A stretch of DNA of 64,000 bases from Rossellomorea aquimaris (GTDB lineage: Bacteria > Bacillota > Bacilli > Bacillales > Bacillaceae_B). Below, one piece after another: positions 27,576 to 37,098 of this stretch. The translations under genes and the position numbers were made by a program. Where the stretch lies: contig NZ_QNRJ01000001.1 of NCBI RefSeq assembly GCF_003315075.1, positions 105,158 to 169,157 of the forward strand, written 5' to 3'. Under the pieces are notes generated by a model, which worked only from the letters and a program-made list of their open reading frames with translations, was not told where the DNA came from and did no database searches. Positions within the stretch are counted from its first letter, which is position 1. Each line of letters begins with the position of its first letter.

Positions 27576-28790
27576 TTAGTATCTTACAGCATCGTAAGAG
27601 TTGATTCTTCCATGTTGGAAGTAAGAGCCTGTACCGCTGATAGGATCAGCCGTTTGTTCGATCGCTTGACGGATTTGAACATTGTTTCGTCCTTGCCCTG
27701 CAAGCAATCCTGCTAAACCTGCAACGTGAGGGGAAGCCATAGATGTACCTGACATGTATGAGTAGCCATTTTTAGGTACGGTAGAAGCTATGTCAACTCC
27801 TGGAGCGGTTACATCCACCCATGTTCCATAGTTTGAGAAAGAAGCTTTACGGTCTCTGGAATCAACTGCTCCTACGGCAATCGCGTTAGGATAAGAAGCA
27901 GGTTCAAACGTTGTTGATACTCCGTCATTTCCAGCAGCGGCAATGACGACAGATCCTTTGTTCCATGCATAATCAACGGCATTTTTTAAAGTTGTGGTAT
28001 TACAGTCGCAACCAAGAGAAAGATTTAGAACTTCAGCACCTTGGTCTGCAGCGTAACGAATACCTGCCGCGATATCGTCAAGTGATCCACTTCCGTTGGC
28101 ATCTAATACACGAACGGCAAGAATCTTTGTATTCGGAGCCATACCGGCAACCCCGGTTCCATTGTTCGTTTCAGCCGCTGCCGTACCTGCCACATGTGTA
28201 CCATGTCCATTTAAATCCATTGGATAATAATCATTGTCGACGAAATCATATCCACGAAGCGTTTTGCCGTCTAAGTCAGGGTGGTTATAATCTACACCTG
28301 TATCAAGAACGGCGATTTCCTGACCGCTGCTTCCGCGTGCAAGATCCCATGCACTAGGTGTATACGTGTTTTGAGGTCCATATTGGTATCCTTGGTAGTA
28401 ATAATCATTTGGAGTCCAGGTGGCTGAGAAGGTATAGTTCGGTTCTACGTATTCCACATTCGGGTTTTTGCTTAATGCTTTTACGGTTGCTTCTACATTT
28501 CCTACTTTTAACACTTCGAAGGGCTTCTTCTTATTAGCTTTTTCCTTTACTGCAGAAGCATTGACTTTTTTGAGGGTGTTTCCTTTTTCAGACTCTGCCA
28601 CACCGTCTTTAAATTTTACAATAACCTCACCTTTTACATAGCTGCCTTTTTCGAGGCTTTTACTGACAACTGTCTTTTTCGGGGCTTTCTCAAGAGGGTT
28701 TTGATCTTGTGCAAAGGCACTTCCTCCGAAACTAGGTACGAGAGCAAGCGATGCAGCTAAAGATAAAGCAGCAATTTTTTTAAACTTCAT
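27576..28790 (-). CDS. Secreted subtilisin-like serine protease (S8)
   Basis: The 404-residue preproprotein has a signal peptide (MKFKKIAALSLAASLALVPS, cleavage near AFAQ). An inhibitor-I9-type propeptide follows (GEVIVKFKDGVAESEKG, NVEYVEPNYTFSA). The catalytic triad is visible: Asp in AVLDTGVDYNHPDL, His in NGHGTHVAGT and Ser in GTSMASPHVAGL. It resembles thermitase/Ak.1-type alkaline proteases. The frame is open to 28889, but GGAGGAATGCTATT before ATG 28790 sets the start. A terminator follows. Confidence 0.94.
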   Translation of the reverse strand: MKFKKIAALSLAASLALVPSFGGSAFAQDQNPLEKAPKKTVVSKSLEKGSYVKGEVIVKFKDGVAESEKGNTLKKVNASAVKEKANKKKPFEVLKVGNVEATVKALSKNPNVEYVEPNYTFSATWTPNDYYYQGYQYGPQNTYTPSAWDLARGSSGQEIAVLDTGVDYNHPDLDGKTLRGYDFVDNDYYPMDLNGHGTHVAGTAAAETNNGTGVAGMAPNTKILAVRVLDANGSGSLDDIAAGIRYAADQGAEVLNLSLGCDCNTTTLKNAVDYAWNKGSVVIAAAGNDGVSTTFEPASYPNAIAVGAVDSRDRKASFSNYGTWVDVTAPGVDIASTVPKNGYSYMSGTSMASPHVAGLAGLLAGQGRNNVQIRQAIEQTADPISGTGSYFQHGRINSYDAVRY

Positions 28791-29264
28791 AATAGCATTC
28801 CTCCGTTTTTCTTTTTTTTGGCTCAACGACAAATGAATTGAGTAGTGAATCGTTTGCTTGCGGAATGACCCCCTCTTATGAAAATTCACAAGAATAATAG
28901 AGATTGTGTATGGGAAACTATGTATATGATTCTTGCTAACTAGGATTCTAGCAGACCCTTTAGAAAAAAAGAATAGGGCAAGAATTAAGGTTTTGTAAAT
29001 ATAAGGAATAAAAATAAGGACAGTTACAAAAATCGCCGAGAATCATGAAAACTTTCCTCCAAACTCCCTCAAAAACAAAAATGACCATAGGTAAACAGTC
29101 ACGCATTTTCCCAACAACATTTTTAAAATAATGAGGGACGGACCTCCAGTTTCGGTGAGTATAGTAGGGTGGTTTCAGGCTGGGATTTTATAATTAGCAT
29201 GATTAGGAAGAGGGAATTAGAGGTCCCATCAAGAAGGAGAGAGCGGAGGGCAACACCATTAACA
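28791..29264. other. Intergenic region with one GGACGGACC motif
   Basis: About 470 bases lie upstream of the subtilase gene. GAGGGACGGACCTC occurs at 29133-29146 without a matching second arm. I see no gene with a ribosome binding site here. Confidence 0.5.
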
Positions 29265-29297
29265 GGAAAAGGACTTCAGTGGATGAAGTCCTTTTCT
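29265..29297. terminator. Terminator of the RsbR-like gene
   Basis: AAAAGGACTTCA/TGAAGTCCTTTT form a perfect 12-bp stem with a 5-nt loop. The minus-strand T-run is short. Confidence 0.7.
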
Positions 29298-29314
29298 AAT
29301 TGATGTAAGATCAT

Positions 29315-30130
29315 TTAATGAGCTTCTACCGCTTTATTTAATGATTGATAGATTTTCATACTTGAAATATTTATACCCATCTGTACAAATTCAATACTCA
29401 TTTCTGGGCGCATTCCTGATAAGATCGGCTCGATTCCAAGTAATTTAAGGCTATCGATCAGTTTCATGATTCCTTGTTGGAACAATGGATTCACTTCATA
29501 CACACCGGAAAGATCGATGATTAATTTATGAATGGATAGCTTTTTGCACTCAAGAAGGACATGCTCTGCCATCATTTCTCCACGGGCTTCATCCACTTGT
29601 CCAATGAGAGGCAACACAGCCAGGTCGGAGAAGATGGGAACGACTGGAGTGGATAAGGACAAATATTTTTCTTCAGATATTTTCAGTTGTTCTTCTGCAT
29701 ATTCGCTATACGCTTCACAGAAAGCAGAAATCATTTTTGTGAAAGATTGGTCGATATCATGTGTGATTTGCAGAAGGATTTCCTTCGTTACGGAATCATC
29801 ATTATGAAGAATGATATCTTCTAAGACCACTTTTTTATATAAGGAGGATTTACTAATCGACAAATTTAGAGGGACACCCTGACCGCAAGCAAGTCTTCCT
29901 ACTTCTTTTCCCCACTGACTTGATTTGTCTTCGTTTTCTTCTCCTCTAAGCAGGCCTTCACCTAATTGTTCGATAAGCTGCTCAAAATAAGGCAGGCTTT
30001 CATTCCTTCCTGCTTCCATATAATGTGTAGGGTAAGCAGCTAAAAGGTCTGAGAAGATCTTATTGGCGATTTCCTGCTTTCTCTCAATCAATTGATCTCC
30101 AATAGATGTAGTGATGGTGTGGTGAGTCAT
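29315..30130 (-). CDS. RsbR-like STAS-domain stressosome protein
   Basis: The 271-residue protein has an N-terminal helical sensory-type domain (about 1-150) and a C-terminal STAS domain (about 165-270: TPVVPIFSDLAVLPLIGQVD, HKLIIDLSGVYEV, GIEPILSGMRPEM). This is the layout of RsbR paralogues, which build the stressosome that controls sigma-B. The residue that is normally the second phosphorylated threonine (VDT motif) reads VNP, so regulation by RsbT may differ. ATG 30130 follows GGAGAAAA. It is a single gene, not part of an rsb operon in this window. Confidence 0.83.
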   Translation of the reverse strand: MTHHTITTSIGDQLIERKQEIANKIFSDLLAAYPTHYMEAGRNESLPYFEQLIEQLGEGLLRGEENEDKSSQWGKEVGRLACGQGVPLNLSISKSSLYKKVVLEDIILHNDDSVTKEILLQITHDIDQSFTKMISAFCEAYSEYAEEQLKISEEKYLSLSTPVVPIFSDLAVLPLIGQVDEARGEMMAEHVLLECKKLSIHKLIIDLSGVYEVNPLFQQGIMKLIDSLKLLGIEPILSGMRPEMSIEFVQMGINISSMKIYQSLNKAVEAH

Positions 30131-30314
30131 TTTTCTCCTCCAGATGTATGTTTTTCCTTTATTATAAAGTATTATTAATTTTTAGTATAGGCTGGAAAGA
30201 CTAGAATAATAGTATACCAGGTATATTGACAAAAAAGATATTATTACCTTATAATTTCATTAATTTAAAATATTTCCAATTAGACGATGAATAGAAAATC
30301 ATAATGAAGAAAAT

Positions 30315-30356
30315 AAACTCTCGTCCTCAGGAATGATTTCTTGAGAATGAGAGTTT
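30315..30356 (+). promoter_or_regulatory. Leader hairpin before the acetyltransferase gene
   Basis: AAACTCTC pairs with GAGAGTTT, with inner CCTCA/TTGAG pairs, just upstream of the ribosome binding site and followed by TTCTATTTT. It may be an attenuator or a terminator of an upstream transcript. Confidence 0.45.
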
Positions 30357-30383
30357 TCTATTTTGATAAAAGGAGTGTTCTGT

Positions 30384-30941
30384 ATGAACCCTGTATTACT
30401 TGAAGTTCCAACAGTGTTAGAAACGGAAAGATTAGTGCTAAGAATGCCTCAGCCAGGTGATGGCAAATCAGTGAATGCAGCGATTAAGGCTTCTCTATCT
30501 GAATTAAAACCGTGGTTGGGATTTGCACAAAATGACCCTTCAGTAGAAGATACTGAAACGAACACCCGCGAGGCTCACGCAAAATTCCTGACAAGAGAAA
30601 GTTTGAGGTATCTCATCTTCCGAAAAGATACAAATGAATTCGTCGGTTCAACAGGCTTTCACAACATTGATTGGAGTGCTCCGAAATTCGAAATCGGTTA
30701 TTGGATTGATACCAGAATGAGTGGGCATGGTTATATGGTGGAAGCCGTTGGGAAATTGACCGATTTTGCTTTAACTGAATTAAAAGGAAAAAGAGTGGAA
30801 ATCAGGTGTGAATCCACAAATGGGAGGAGCAGGGCGATTCCTGAAAGGCTTGGCTATGTACTGGAAGGGGTTCTGCGAAATGAGGATCTTTCGGTTGATG
30901 AGGAGCGGCTGACGGATACGTGTGTGTATGGCAAAATCTAA
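30384..30941 (+). CDS. GNAT acetyltransferase (RimJ/RimL type)
   Basis: The 185-residue protein opens TVLETERLVLRMPQPGDGKS and contains LIFRKDTNEFVGSTGFHNID, FEIGYWIDTRMSGHGYMVEA (acetyl-CoA site) and the C-terminal RSRAIPERLGYVLEGVLRNE. This places it with RimL/YdaF-like enzymes; the substrate is unknown. The frame opens at TTG 30363, but AAAGGAG at 30369-30375 fits ATG 30384. It is monocistronic, with a strong bidirectional terminator. Confidence 0.9.
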   Translation: MNPVLLEVPTVLETERLVLRMPQPGDGKSVNAAIKASLSELKPWLGFAQNDPSVEDTETNTREAHAKFLTRESLRYLIFRKDTNEFVGSTGFHNIDWSAPKFEIGYWIDTRMSGHGYMVEAVGKLTDFALTELKGKRVEIRCESTNGRSRAIPERLGYVLEGVLRNEDLSVDEERLTDTCVYGKI

Positions 30942-30985
30942 ATAGGTGATGCAGGGTCTTTATCTAGATCCTGCATCACCTATTT
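30940..30985. terminator. Bidirectional terminator after the acetyltransferase
   Basis: AAATAGGTGATGCAGG/CCTGCATCACCTATTT is a perfect 16-bp stem between convergent genes. Confidence 0.85.
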
Positions 30986-31013
30986 CAATCGTCATTTTAA
31001 CGACAACTTATTT

Positions 31014-32579
31014 TTAAGCTGCTTCTGATTCTTTCGAATGGACTTTTTTCATGAATTCGTTTACATCCCCAGGTACTCTGCGATCGATCTTTGAAACGAT
31101 ATAGACAGAAAGGAATCCAATCGGAACCGTTATTAACCCGGGTACATTAAACTGTAGAAATTCAGGTAGGGTAGCTTTAAAGAAAATCATGTACATAGAA
31201 GCAATAAGGCCGATAACAAGGCCGGCAATTGCGCCTTTTTCTGTCATTCCCCTCCACCAAATACCCAGGATGAAAATTGGTGTAAACGTACTTGCTGCAA
31301 CCGTGAATGCCAGTGCTACCAGATGGCCGATGGAAGCTTCTTTTACCAATAGACCAAGAACACCGTACAGAATTCCAAGAATGATAATTGAAACCTTTCC
31401 TGCTAAAACACGTTCTTTTTCAGTAATGTTTTTGCGGAAGAATGTTGCATATAAATCATGGGCCAATGCTCCGGAGCTTGCAATGAATAAACCTGATAGG
31501 TTTGAGAATACGGCAGCAAATGCACCCGCAATAACAAGACCAAGCAGCCACTCCCCACCAAGTGCCTGGGCAGTAGAAGGCACAACCATATTGTTTCCTC
31601 CGGCTATCAGGTCTTTCATAACACCTGGATCTGTGTCTCCGCTTAGAAAAATCGAGCGACCGACCACTCCAAGATATACGGCAAAGAAAAAGAATACACT
31701 TGCAATACCTATAGCCATAAGAGCGGACTTACGAGCTGCCTTGGCACTAGGGTTTGTGTAGAAACGAAGTAAAATATGCGGAAGTCCAATCGTTCCTAGT
31801 GAAAGTCCGATTGTCATTGAAATGGTTTGCCAGAATGATGGGAAGTAATTGCCGGTCCCTGTCCAAGCAGCTCCGTCAAATGGTATATCCTTTCCATCAG
31901 TAGAAAAACCGGCAGTTCCTGAAATGACCCCTTTAAATTCATTAATCGATGCCAGGATTTCCTGGTAATGGAGTCCACCATAGATAGCAGCACCAACCAT
32001 AAGAAGAAAGGCACCAAGACGAATCCATAGTTCGAGAGCCTGGTTAAGTGTAGTACCCTTCATACCACCGATTCCAACGTAAAAAATCATGACAGAACAA
32101 GTGAAAATGATTCCAAATTCATAGCTTGTCCCAAAGAACATACTTAAAATTTGCGCAGCACCAAGTAACTGAGGGGCTGCATAGAAGCCTGATATGGCTA
32201 AAACAACCGCAACAGCTGCGAGGCGTGCACGTTTGCTGTGAAAACGATACGCTAAAAAGTCTGCTACTGTATAGGCTCCGAATCGACGAAGTGGACCTGC
32301 TACGAAAATAGCTAAAAGAGTCAGGCCAATAGAAAAGCAAAATGCATAATAGGCACCATCATACCCAAGCTGATAAGTTAAACCGGCAATACCAAGAAAG
32401 GTTGCTGCGCTTAAATAGTCCCCTCCTATAGCTGAACCGTTAGTAAACCAGCCAAAGCTTCTACCGCCAACAAAATAATCAGAAGCAGTGGCATTTCTTT
32501 TTGATAAATAGGTGATATAAACGATCGTCCCCATTAAAAGGAGTGTTAATAGGAACTTTGGTTCCAGTAAAATACCCAT
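31014..32579 (-). CDS. Sodium:solute symporter (acetate permease-like, SSS family)
   Basis: The 521-residue protein has about 13 membrane helices. It shows SSS features: ASDYFVGGRSFGWFTNGSAI, GGDYLSAATFLGIAGL, RRFGAYTVADFLAYRF and GLSLGTIGLPHILLRFYTNP. These resemble ActP/YwcA, which takes up acetate and other short monocarboxylates with sodium. The ATG at 32579 overlaps the stop of the DUF485 gene (TGATG), with AAGGAG upstream, so the pair is translationally coupled. A divergent AraC-type regulator gene, now interrupted, lies beyond the DUF485 gene. Confidence 0.9.
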   Translation of the reverse strand: MGILLEPKFLLTLLLMGTIVYITYLSKRNATASDYFVGGRSFGWFTNGSAIGGDYLSAATFLGIAGLTYQLGYDGAYYAFCFSIGLTLLAIFVAGPLRRFGAYTVADFLAYRFHSKRARLAAVAVVLAISGFYAAPQLLGAAQILSMFFGTSYEFGIIFTCSVMIFYVGIGGMKGTTLNQALELWIRLGAFLLMVGAAIYGGLHYQEILASINEFKGVISGTAGFSTDGKDIPFDGAAWTGTGNYFPSFWQTISMTIGLSLGTIGLPHILLRFYTNPSAKAARKSALMAIGIASVFFFFAVYLGVVGRSIFLSGDTDPGVMKDLIAGGNNMVVPSTAQALGGEWLLGLVIAGAFAAVFSNLSGLFIASSGALAHDLYATFFRKNITEKERVLAGKVSIIILGILYGVLGLLVKEASIGHLVALAFTVAASTFTPIFILGIWWRGMTEKGAIAGLVIGLIASMYMIFFKATLPEFLQFNVPGLITVPIGFLSVYIVSKIDRRVPGDVNEFMKKVHSKESEAA

Positions 32580-32947
32580 CAATTGATTCTCCTTTCCTCA
32601 GAAGATGTACTGGAGTGGGTGGGAATGTGGCGATCATTCTTTAGACGTTTCTCATAAAGAGTAGTATGTACATAGGCAATGATGAAAGCCATCGCCATGG
32701 CCACGATACTTGTGAAAAACCAGCTATACGTCATACCACCCCACATACGTGAGAACATAAAACCATCTGCATACCAATTCAATATCGGGATTGATAAGAT
32801 AAAAACATAATAGAATAGCGTAAGTTTAATTCCAGTACTGAATTCACCCTTCATGATTTTTCTTGTTTCCGGATCGAGTGGCTCAAGTTCGCTGACATCT
32901 ATAGTGTCTGCAGCCACATAATCATATTCCGAATACTCTCCAGCCAT
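32579..32947 (-). CDS. DUF485 membrane protein, partner of the symporter
   Basis: The 122-residue protein has two membrane helices (LTLFYYVFILSIPILNWYAD and YSWFFTSIVAMAMAFIIAYV) after an acidic N-terminus. This is the DUF485/YjcH-YwcB architecture regularly encoded upstream of ActP-type symporters. ATG 32947 follows AGGAGGGG. It is the first gene of the two-gene operon. Confidence 0.88.
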   Translation of the reverse strand: MAGEYSEYDYVAADTIDVSELEPLDPETRKIMKGEFSTGIKLTLFYYVFILSIPILNWYADGFMFSRMWGGMTYSWFFTSIVAMAMAFIIAYVHTTLYEKRLKNDRHIPTHSSTSSEERRIN

Positions 32948-33165
32948 AGTAGACCCCTCCTTAAAATTTTTGCTGATTACTGATCACTGTCCTCCTTTAC
33001 CAATAAGATGATATAAAATTGATTTTACGATATAAGAAGAATATATACCTTACAATAAATTATCAGAAATATACAAATATTTAATATAATCTAATTTTTA
33101 CTCTATAATTTAGATAAGAATAAGACATCATTTTGTATATCATAGAAAGGCAGGATGGAAGTCAC

Positions 33166-34404
33166 GTGTATTCGGTGAAGCTAGTCGTAAAAGATCAATT
33201 GGAATATGAAAAATTGGAAGACTGGATTACAGAAGAATTTATGGGAAACATTGCACTGGTGGAGGAAGTGAAACCAACTGATATACATATAGCCATTTTC
33301 GAAGTAAGTACATGGCTTGATTGGGTAAAAATATACCGATTTCATAAACGTAATAAAAAATCCAAAATCATTCCTTTGCTGGAACCATCATTATTGAATA
33401 CTTCACCCCTTGCAATTGAGCTGAAATTAAGCAGTTTACTAGTCAAGGATGTAAAAAAGCATAAATTCATTCGAATATTAAAACAGGTTTTAGGGGGTAT
33501 TTCAAGTGAGGATCATGCATTGACTAGTGACAATGTCATTGGGCTACATCAGGAACCAAAGAAAGGGAACCACCACACGTTACCTTTTCAAGAAGCATTT
33601 TTACGAAGATTACTTTCTGGGGAGATAAAATCTGAAGAGGAATTGATTCAAACCCGTTCTCTCTTTCCGGTGGATGGGCTGCCAAATGTGGTATGTTTTA
33701 TACAGGGATTTATCAGATGCCCTGCCTGGAAAGAAGAGCAAGATTGGCATGCATCAATGATTATTCAAGACTACTTTGGAAAGCGCTTTCGTGAAGGCGG
33801 GATTTCTTTTTTATCATACCGCAAACACTTACTTATGCTCATTCGGCTTCCTTCGAAGTATGGATCTTTAAAGGACTGGAAAGAAGGAGAAGAAGGTATT
33901 CTTGATGCGATTGAGGGATTAGAAAGGGAGCATGGGGTTCATCTTTATATTGGTGTAGGGTCCATCTACCGAGAACCACTTCTCCTTCATCAATCTTATC
34001 GGGAAGCCTATAAAGCCAGGCGTACGTCACCATATGAGAGATTATCCCTTCGTTATTATGAAGAAATTACAACGGACCAGCAGATACAGAAATGTACGGA
34101 CTATATAGCTCAGTGTTGTACGGATAATCTTTCCATAAAACAAGTAGCCAAACAGATTAATTTTAGTGTACCGTATTTCAGCAGGATTTTTAAACAAGAA
34201 ACGGGACGGAATTTTGTTGAATATGTTACCTTTGTTCGTCTTCAGCGTGCCGTGTGACTTTTGCGTCATACCAACCATACAATTGAGTACATTGCTGAAG
34301 AACTTGGATTCAATACACCGAATTATTTTAGTGGTACCTTCAAAAAATATGTTGGCCTTTCTCCAAGAGAATACAGGAGAACGGAAGAAATTATTTTTAT
34401 TTAA
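33166..34404 (+). pseudogene. AraC-type regulator interrupted by an in-frame TGA
   Basis: The frame from GTG 33166 (open from 33133) encodes about 363 residues and stops at TGA 34255-34257 in the middle of the C-terminal AraC domain. It contains the first helix-turn-helix (SIKQVAKQINFSVPYFSRIF) up to FVRLQRAV. The same frame continues for 48 codons with the second helix-turn-helix: LLRHTNHTIEYIAEELGFNT, then YFSGTFKKYVGLSPREYRR. A Trp (TGG) would restore the family sequence. It is therefore a recent nonsense mutation, read-through, or a sequencing error. It is divergent from the SSS/DUF485 operon, which it probably controlled. Confidence 0.85.
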
Positions 34405-34487
34405 TAAGCCAGGGGAGCAGACGATCTTTTGTGACCATGCAGCTGGTTAGGTAGTAATTCTTTCCCGCTATAATAGGATATCAAGGG

Positions 34488-34514
34488 GAGGCGTTTCTCA
34501 ATGAGAAGCGCCTC
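34488..34514. terminator. Hairpin between convergent genes
   Basis: GAGGCG-T-TTCTCA pairs with TGAGAA-G-CGCCTC. There is no good T-run on either strand, so it is a weak terminator call. Confidence 0.5.
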
Positions 34515-34529
34515 TGTAATATGGACTCC

Positions 34530-35075
34530 TTATGATTTAACCCAATCTTTCTTCAACATACTATACGTTACAAGATCCTCATAATGATCATATAACCACT
34601 GCCCCTCCCGAGTGATGCCTTCTTTCTTAAAACCTAAACGTTCCGGGATGCCGAGGCTTTTCTTATTGTTGATGGCACATTGGATTTCTACCCTGTTGAG
34701 GTCCATTTCAATAAATAAATAGTTTAATAGAGAGGAAACGGCACGTGTAATGATCCCTTTTCCTTGTGCATCTTCAGAAAGAAGGTATCCAATACTGGTG
34801 CTCTTGCTTTTCCAATCAATATGATGCAGCCCGATCATACCGACTAATTTTCCTTGATAGCGTATCCCGGCATCGAATCCGTTGTTATCCGCGTAATTCC
34901 GAATCCAAAGGGGGATGATCGGTTCTAAATCCTGTGGAGACCGGCGTTTATCAACCCATAGAAGCCACTTGCGAAGATGATCCCGGTTTGAATCAATCAG
35001 GTCGTATAACTCCTCTTTGTGGTGCTGTTGAAATAGCTCGATTGAGATTTCTCGATCTACTGTGAATGAAAACAT
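34530..35075 (-). CDS. GNAT acetyltransferase (RimL/YdaF type)
   Basis: The 181-residue protein has ISIELFQQHHKEELYDLIDS, LVGMIGLHHIDWKSKSTSIG, YLLSEDAQGKGIITRAV (acetyl-CoA site) and the C-terminal NNKKSLGIPERLGFKKEGIT. These are marks of ribosomal-protein-serine-acetyltransferase-like enzymes. Its real substrate is unknown. The frame opens at TTG 35084, but AAAGGAG at 35085-35091 overlaps that codon and fits ATG 35075 nine bases on. It is one of three such enzymes in the first 36 kb, not closely clustered. Confidence 0.9.
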   Translation of the reverse strand: MFSFTVDREISIELFQQHHKEELYDLIDSNRDHLRKWLLWVDKRRSPQDLEPIIPLWIRNYADNNGFDAGIRYQGKLVGMIGLHHIDWKSKSTSIGYLLSEDAQGKGIITRAVSSLLNYLFIEMDLNRVEIQCAINNKKSLGIPERLGFKKEGITREGQWLYDHYEDLVTYSMLKKDWVKS

Positions 35076-35299
35076 GGGGGACAACTCCTTTAATTTTAGA
35101 AGATTATACCATATTTTTCATGTTTATAGAGAGTAATCTAAGTAGGGTGTATTTTCTGTTTCGGTGTATTTTCATTGTGTTTTTACTATATTACGGAATT
35201 CCAATTCTTCTCAACACTTATAAATCCCTTGAAACATTGCCATACTTTAAGTAGTATAGATAAGTAGAAAATTGTAGAGTTTTGAAATGAGGGTTTTAA

Positions 35300-36370
35300 A
35301 TGGAAAAGAAATCCATATACGGATTAACATTAGATCAACTGACAACATGGCTGGTCGAGCACGGTCAAAAGAAATTCCGTGCGGCTCAAGTGTGGGATTG
35401 GTTATATAAAAAGAGAGTGACAAACTTTGCGGAAATGAAGAATCTAAACGCTGACTGTGTACAGTTGCTGGACGATCACTTCTATCTTCATACACTCACT
35501 CAAGAGGTTAAACAGGAATCTAAGGACGGCACAATCAAATTCTTGTTCAAGCTTGAGGATGGTAACCTGATAGAGACGGTTCTTATGCGTTTTAATTACG
35601 GACTGAGTGTGTGTGTGACGACTCAGGTCGGATGCAACATCGGTTGTACATTCTGCGCGAGTGGACTACTCAAGAAAAACCGGGACCTATCAAGCGGTGA
35701 AATTGTCGAACAAATCATGAATGTCCAACATCATTTGGATGAAGCAGGAAATGGAGAACGGGTCAGTCATATCGTCGTAATGGGAATTGGTGAACCATTC
35801 GATAACTACGATAACATGATGGACTTCTTCCGAGTAGTGAATGACCAAAAAGGTCTTTCGATCGGTGCTCGTCACATTACTGTATCAACAAGTGGCCTGG
35901 CAGATAAGATTTACAAATTTGCCGACGAAAACATTCAAATCAACCTGGCTGTTTCCTTGCACGCACCAAACAACGAATTGCGTACGAAGATCATGAAGAT
36001 CAACCGGGCGTATCCTTTAGAGAAGTTAATGCCGGCCATTGATTATTATTTAGAAAAGACCAATCGACGAATCACCTTTGAGTATATTTTATTGAGCGAT
36101 GTGAACGATCATAAAGAAGAGGCTATACAGCTAGCCAAGTTGTTAAAGAACAAGCGTCATCTTTCTTATGTGAACTTGATTCCTTATAATCCAGTTGACG
36201 AACACAACCAATATCAAAGAAGTACGAAAGAAGCGATTGTTGAATTCTACGGTACATTACTAGAACATGGAATCAACTGTGGAGTCCGTGTGGAACAAGG
36301 GACGGACATTGATGCAGCTTGCGGTCAATTGAGAAGTAAGCAGATTAAAAAAGACAAAGTAAAATCTTAA
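35300..36370 (+). CDS. rlmN: 23S rRNA/tRNA adenine C2-methyltransferase RlmN
   Basis: RlmN is a radical-SAM enzyme that methylates C2 of A2503 in 23S rRNA and A37 of some tRNAs. The 356 residues match the family. The cluster motif is [11 protein letters not shown] (CxxxCxxC, about residue 115), followed by [16 protein letters not shown], and the C-terminal methyl-carrying Cys is in [23 protein letters not shown] 35300 follows GAGGGT. It is monocistronic here. Confidence 0.95.
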   Translation: MEKKSIYGLTLDQLTTWLVEHGQKKFRAAQVWDWLYKKRVTNFAEMKNLNADCVQLLDDHFYLHTLTQEVKQESKDGTIKFLFKLEDGNLIETVLMRFNYGLSVCVTTQVGCNIGCTFCASGLLKKNRDLSSGEIVEQIMNVQHHLDEAGNGERVSHIVVMGIGEPFDNYDNMMDFFRVVNDQKGLSIGARHITVSTSGLADKIYKFADENIQINLAVSLHAPNNELRTKIMKINRAYPLEKLMPAIDYYLEKTNRRITFEYILLSDVNDHKEEAIQLAKLLKNKRHLSYVNLIPYNPVDEHNQYQRSTKEAIVEFYGTLLEHGINCGVRVEQGTDIDAACGQLRSKQIKKDKVKS

Positions 36371-36470
36371 TACTTTATATTTAGCACATGAATTCCTGAA
36401 TGGGATTTGTGTGTTTTTTTGTGTTTGTTGAGGATGAATATGAGATTAAATTCCATATATTGTTAAAATA

Positions 36471-36580
36471 CGCAATTACCCTCTATTTTGGCGCAATTCC
36501 ACTGGATTATGGCGCAATTCCAATTTTACAGACGCAATAAAATGAATTTTGACGCAATTAAGAAAGAAATCGACGCCATT
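36471..36580. repeat. Tandem ~21-bp repeats with core CGCAATT
   Basis: The core CGCAAT(T) starts at 36471, 36492, 36513, 36533 and 36553, with a degenerate CGCCATT near 36574, giving a 20-21 bp period. The spacers between cores are unlike each other. It lies between rlmN and an MFS gene remnant. Confidence 0.75.
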
Positions 36581-36657
36581 CTCCTATCGAAAGACTTTAA
36601 TATTTATGAATGCCAGTACGAAAAGCCATATTTGGTAACTACAGCTCATGATCACAT

Positions 36658-36918
36658 ATGAATGCAGTTAGGACCTTTTGTGCATCGATGATGAGTCCAT
36701 GCATTATTACAATCCGGCAAACGCTGACACCTGATCACTTATTGGGAAGGGTGCAGGCCACAAGCCGCCTCATGACTTGGGTATTCATGCCCCTGGCCGC
36801 ATTTCTTGCAGGAATACTGGCTGAAGCAATAGGCACAGACCTGACCATCATGCTTGCTGGAGCCATCTCGACACTCGCTTCCCTTCCCTATCTACATCAC
36901 AGTTTGAAAGATAAATAG
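36658..36918 (+). pseudogene. C-terminal remnant of an MFS transporter
   Basis: The 86 residues match only the last part of an MFS_3/EntS-like exporter: IITIRQTLTPDHLLGRVQAT, SRLMTWVFMPLAAFLAGILA and a final hydrophobic helix. The missing ~300 residues are not found upstream, and no ribosome binding site precedes ATG 36658. It is a decaying fragment. The stop codon is followed directly by a GGACGGACC-type motif. Confidence 0.75.
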
Positions 36919-36931
36919 AGTGACGGACCTT
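36918..36931. repeat. Degenerate GGACGGACC motif
   Basis: GAGTGACGGACCTT begins at the last base of the stop of the MFS remnant and differs from the window consensus at two positions. Confidence 0.5.
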
Positions 36932-37098
36932 CCCCATTTCTGTTTTATGGTAGGATGGAAATGGACGCCATTTTGGTGAGGAGAATTCAGATTTGATTAC
37001 TGAAAGCTAATTGAAAGAGAGATTAAGAAACATCGATTTTAATTGTCCTGATTTAAAGTGGCACATGAACGTTTACAACTAAGAAAGGGGAGCAGAGG

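Noticed and set aside
34255-34257. Selenocysteine codon at the TGA in the AraC-type regulator
   Set aside because: The context replaces a Trp in a DNA-binding helix, and no SECIS-like hairpin is visible just downstream. Mutation or read-through is simpler.
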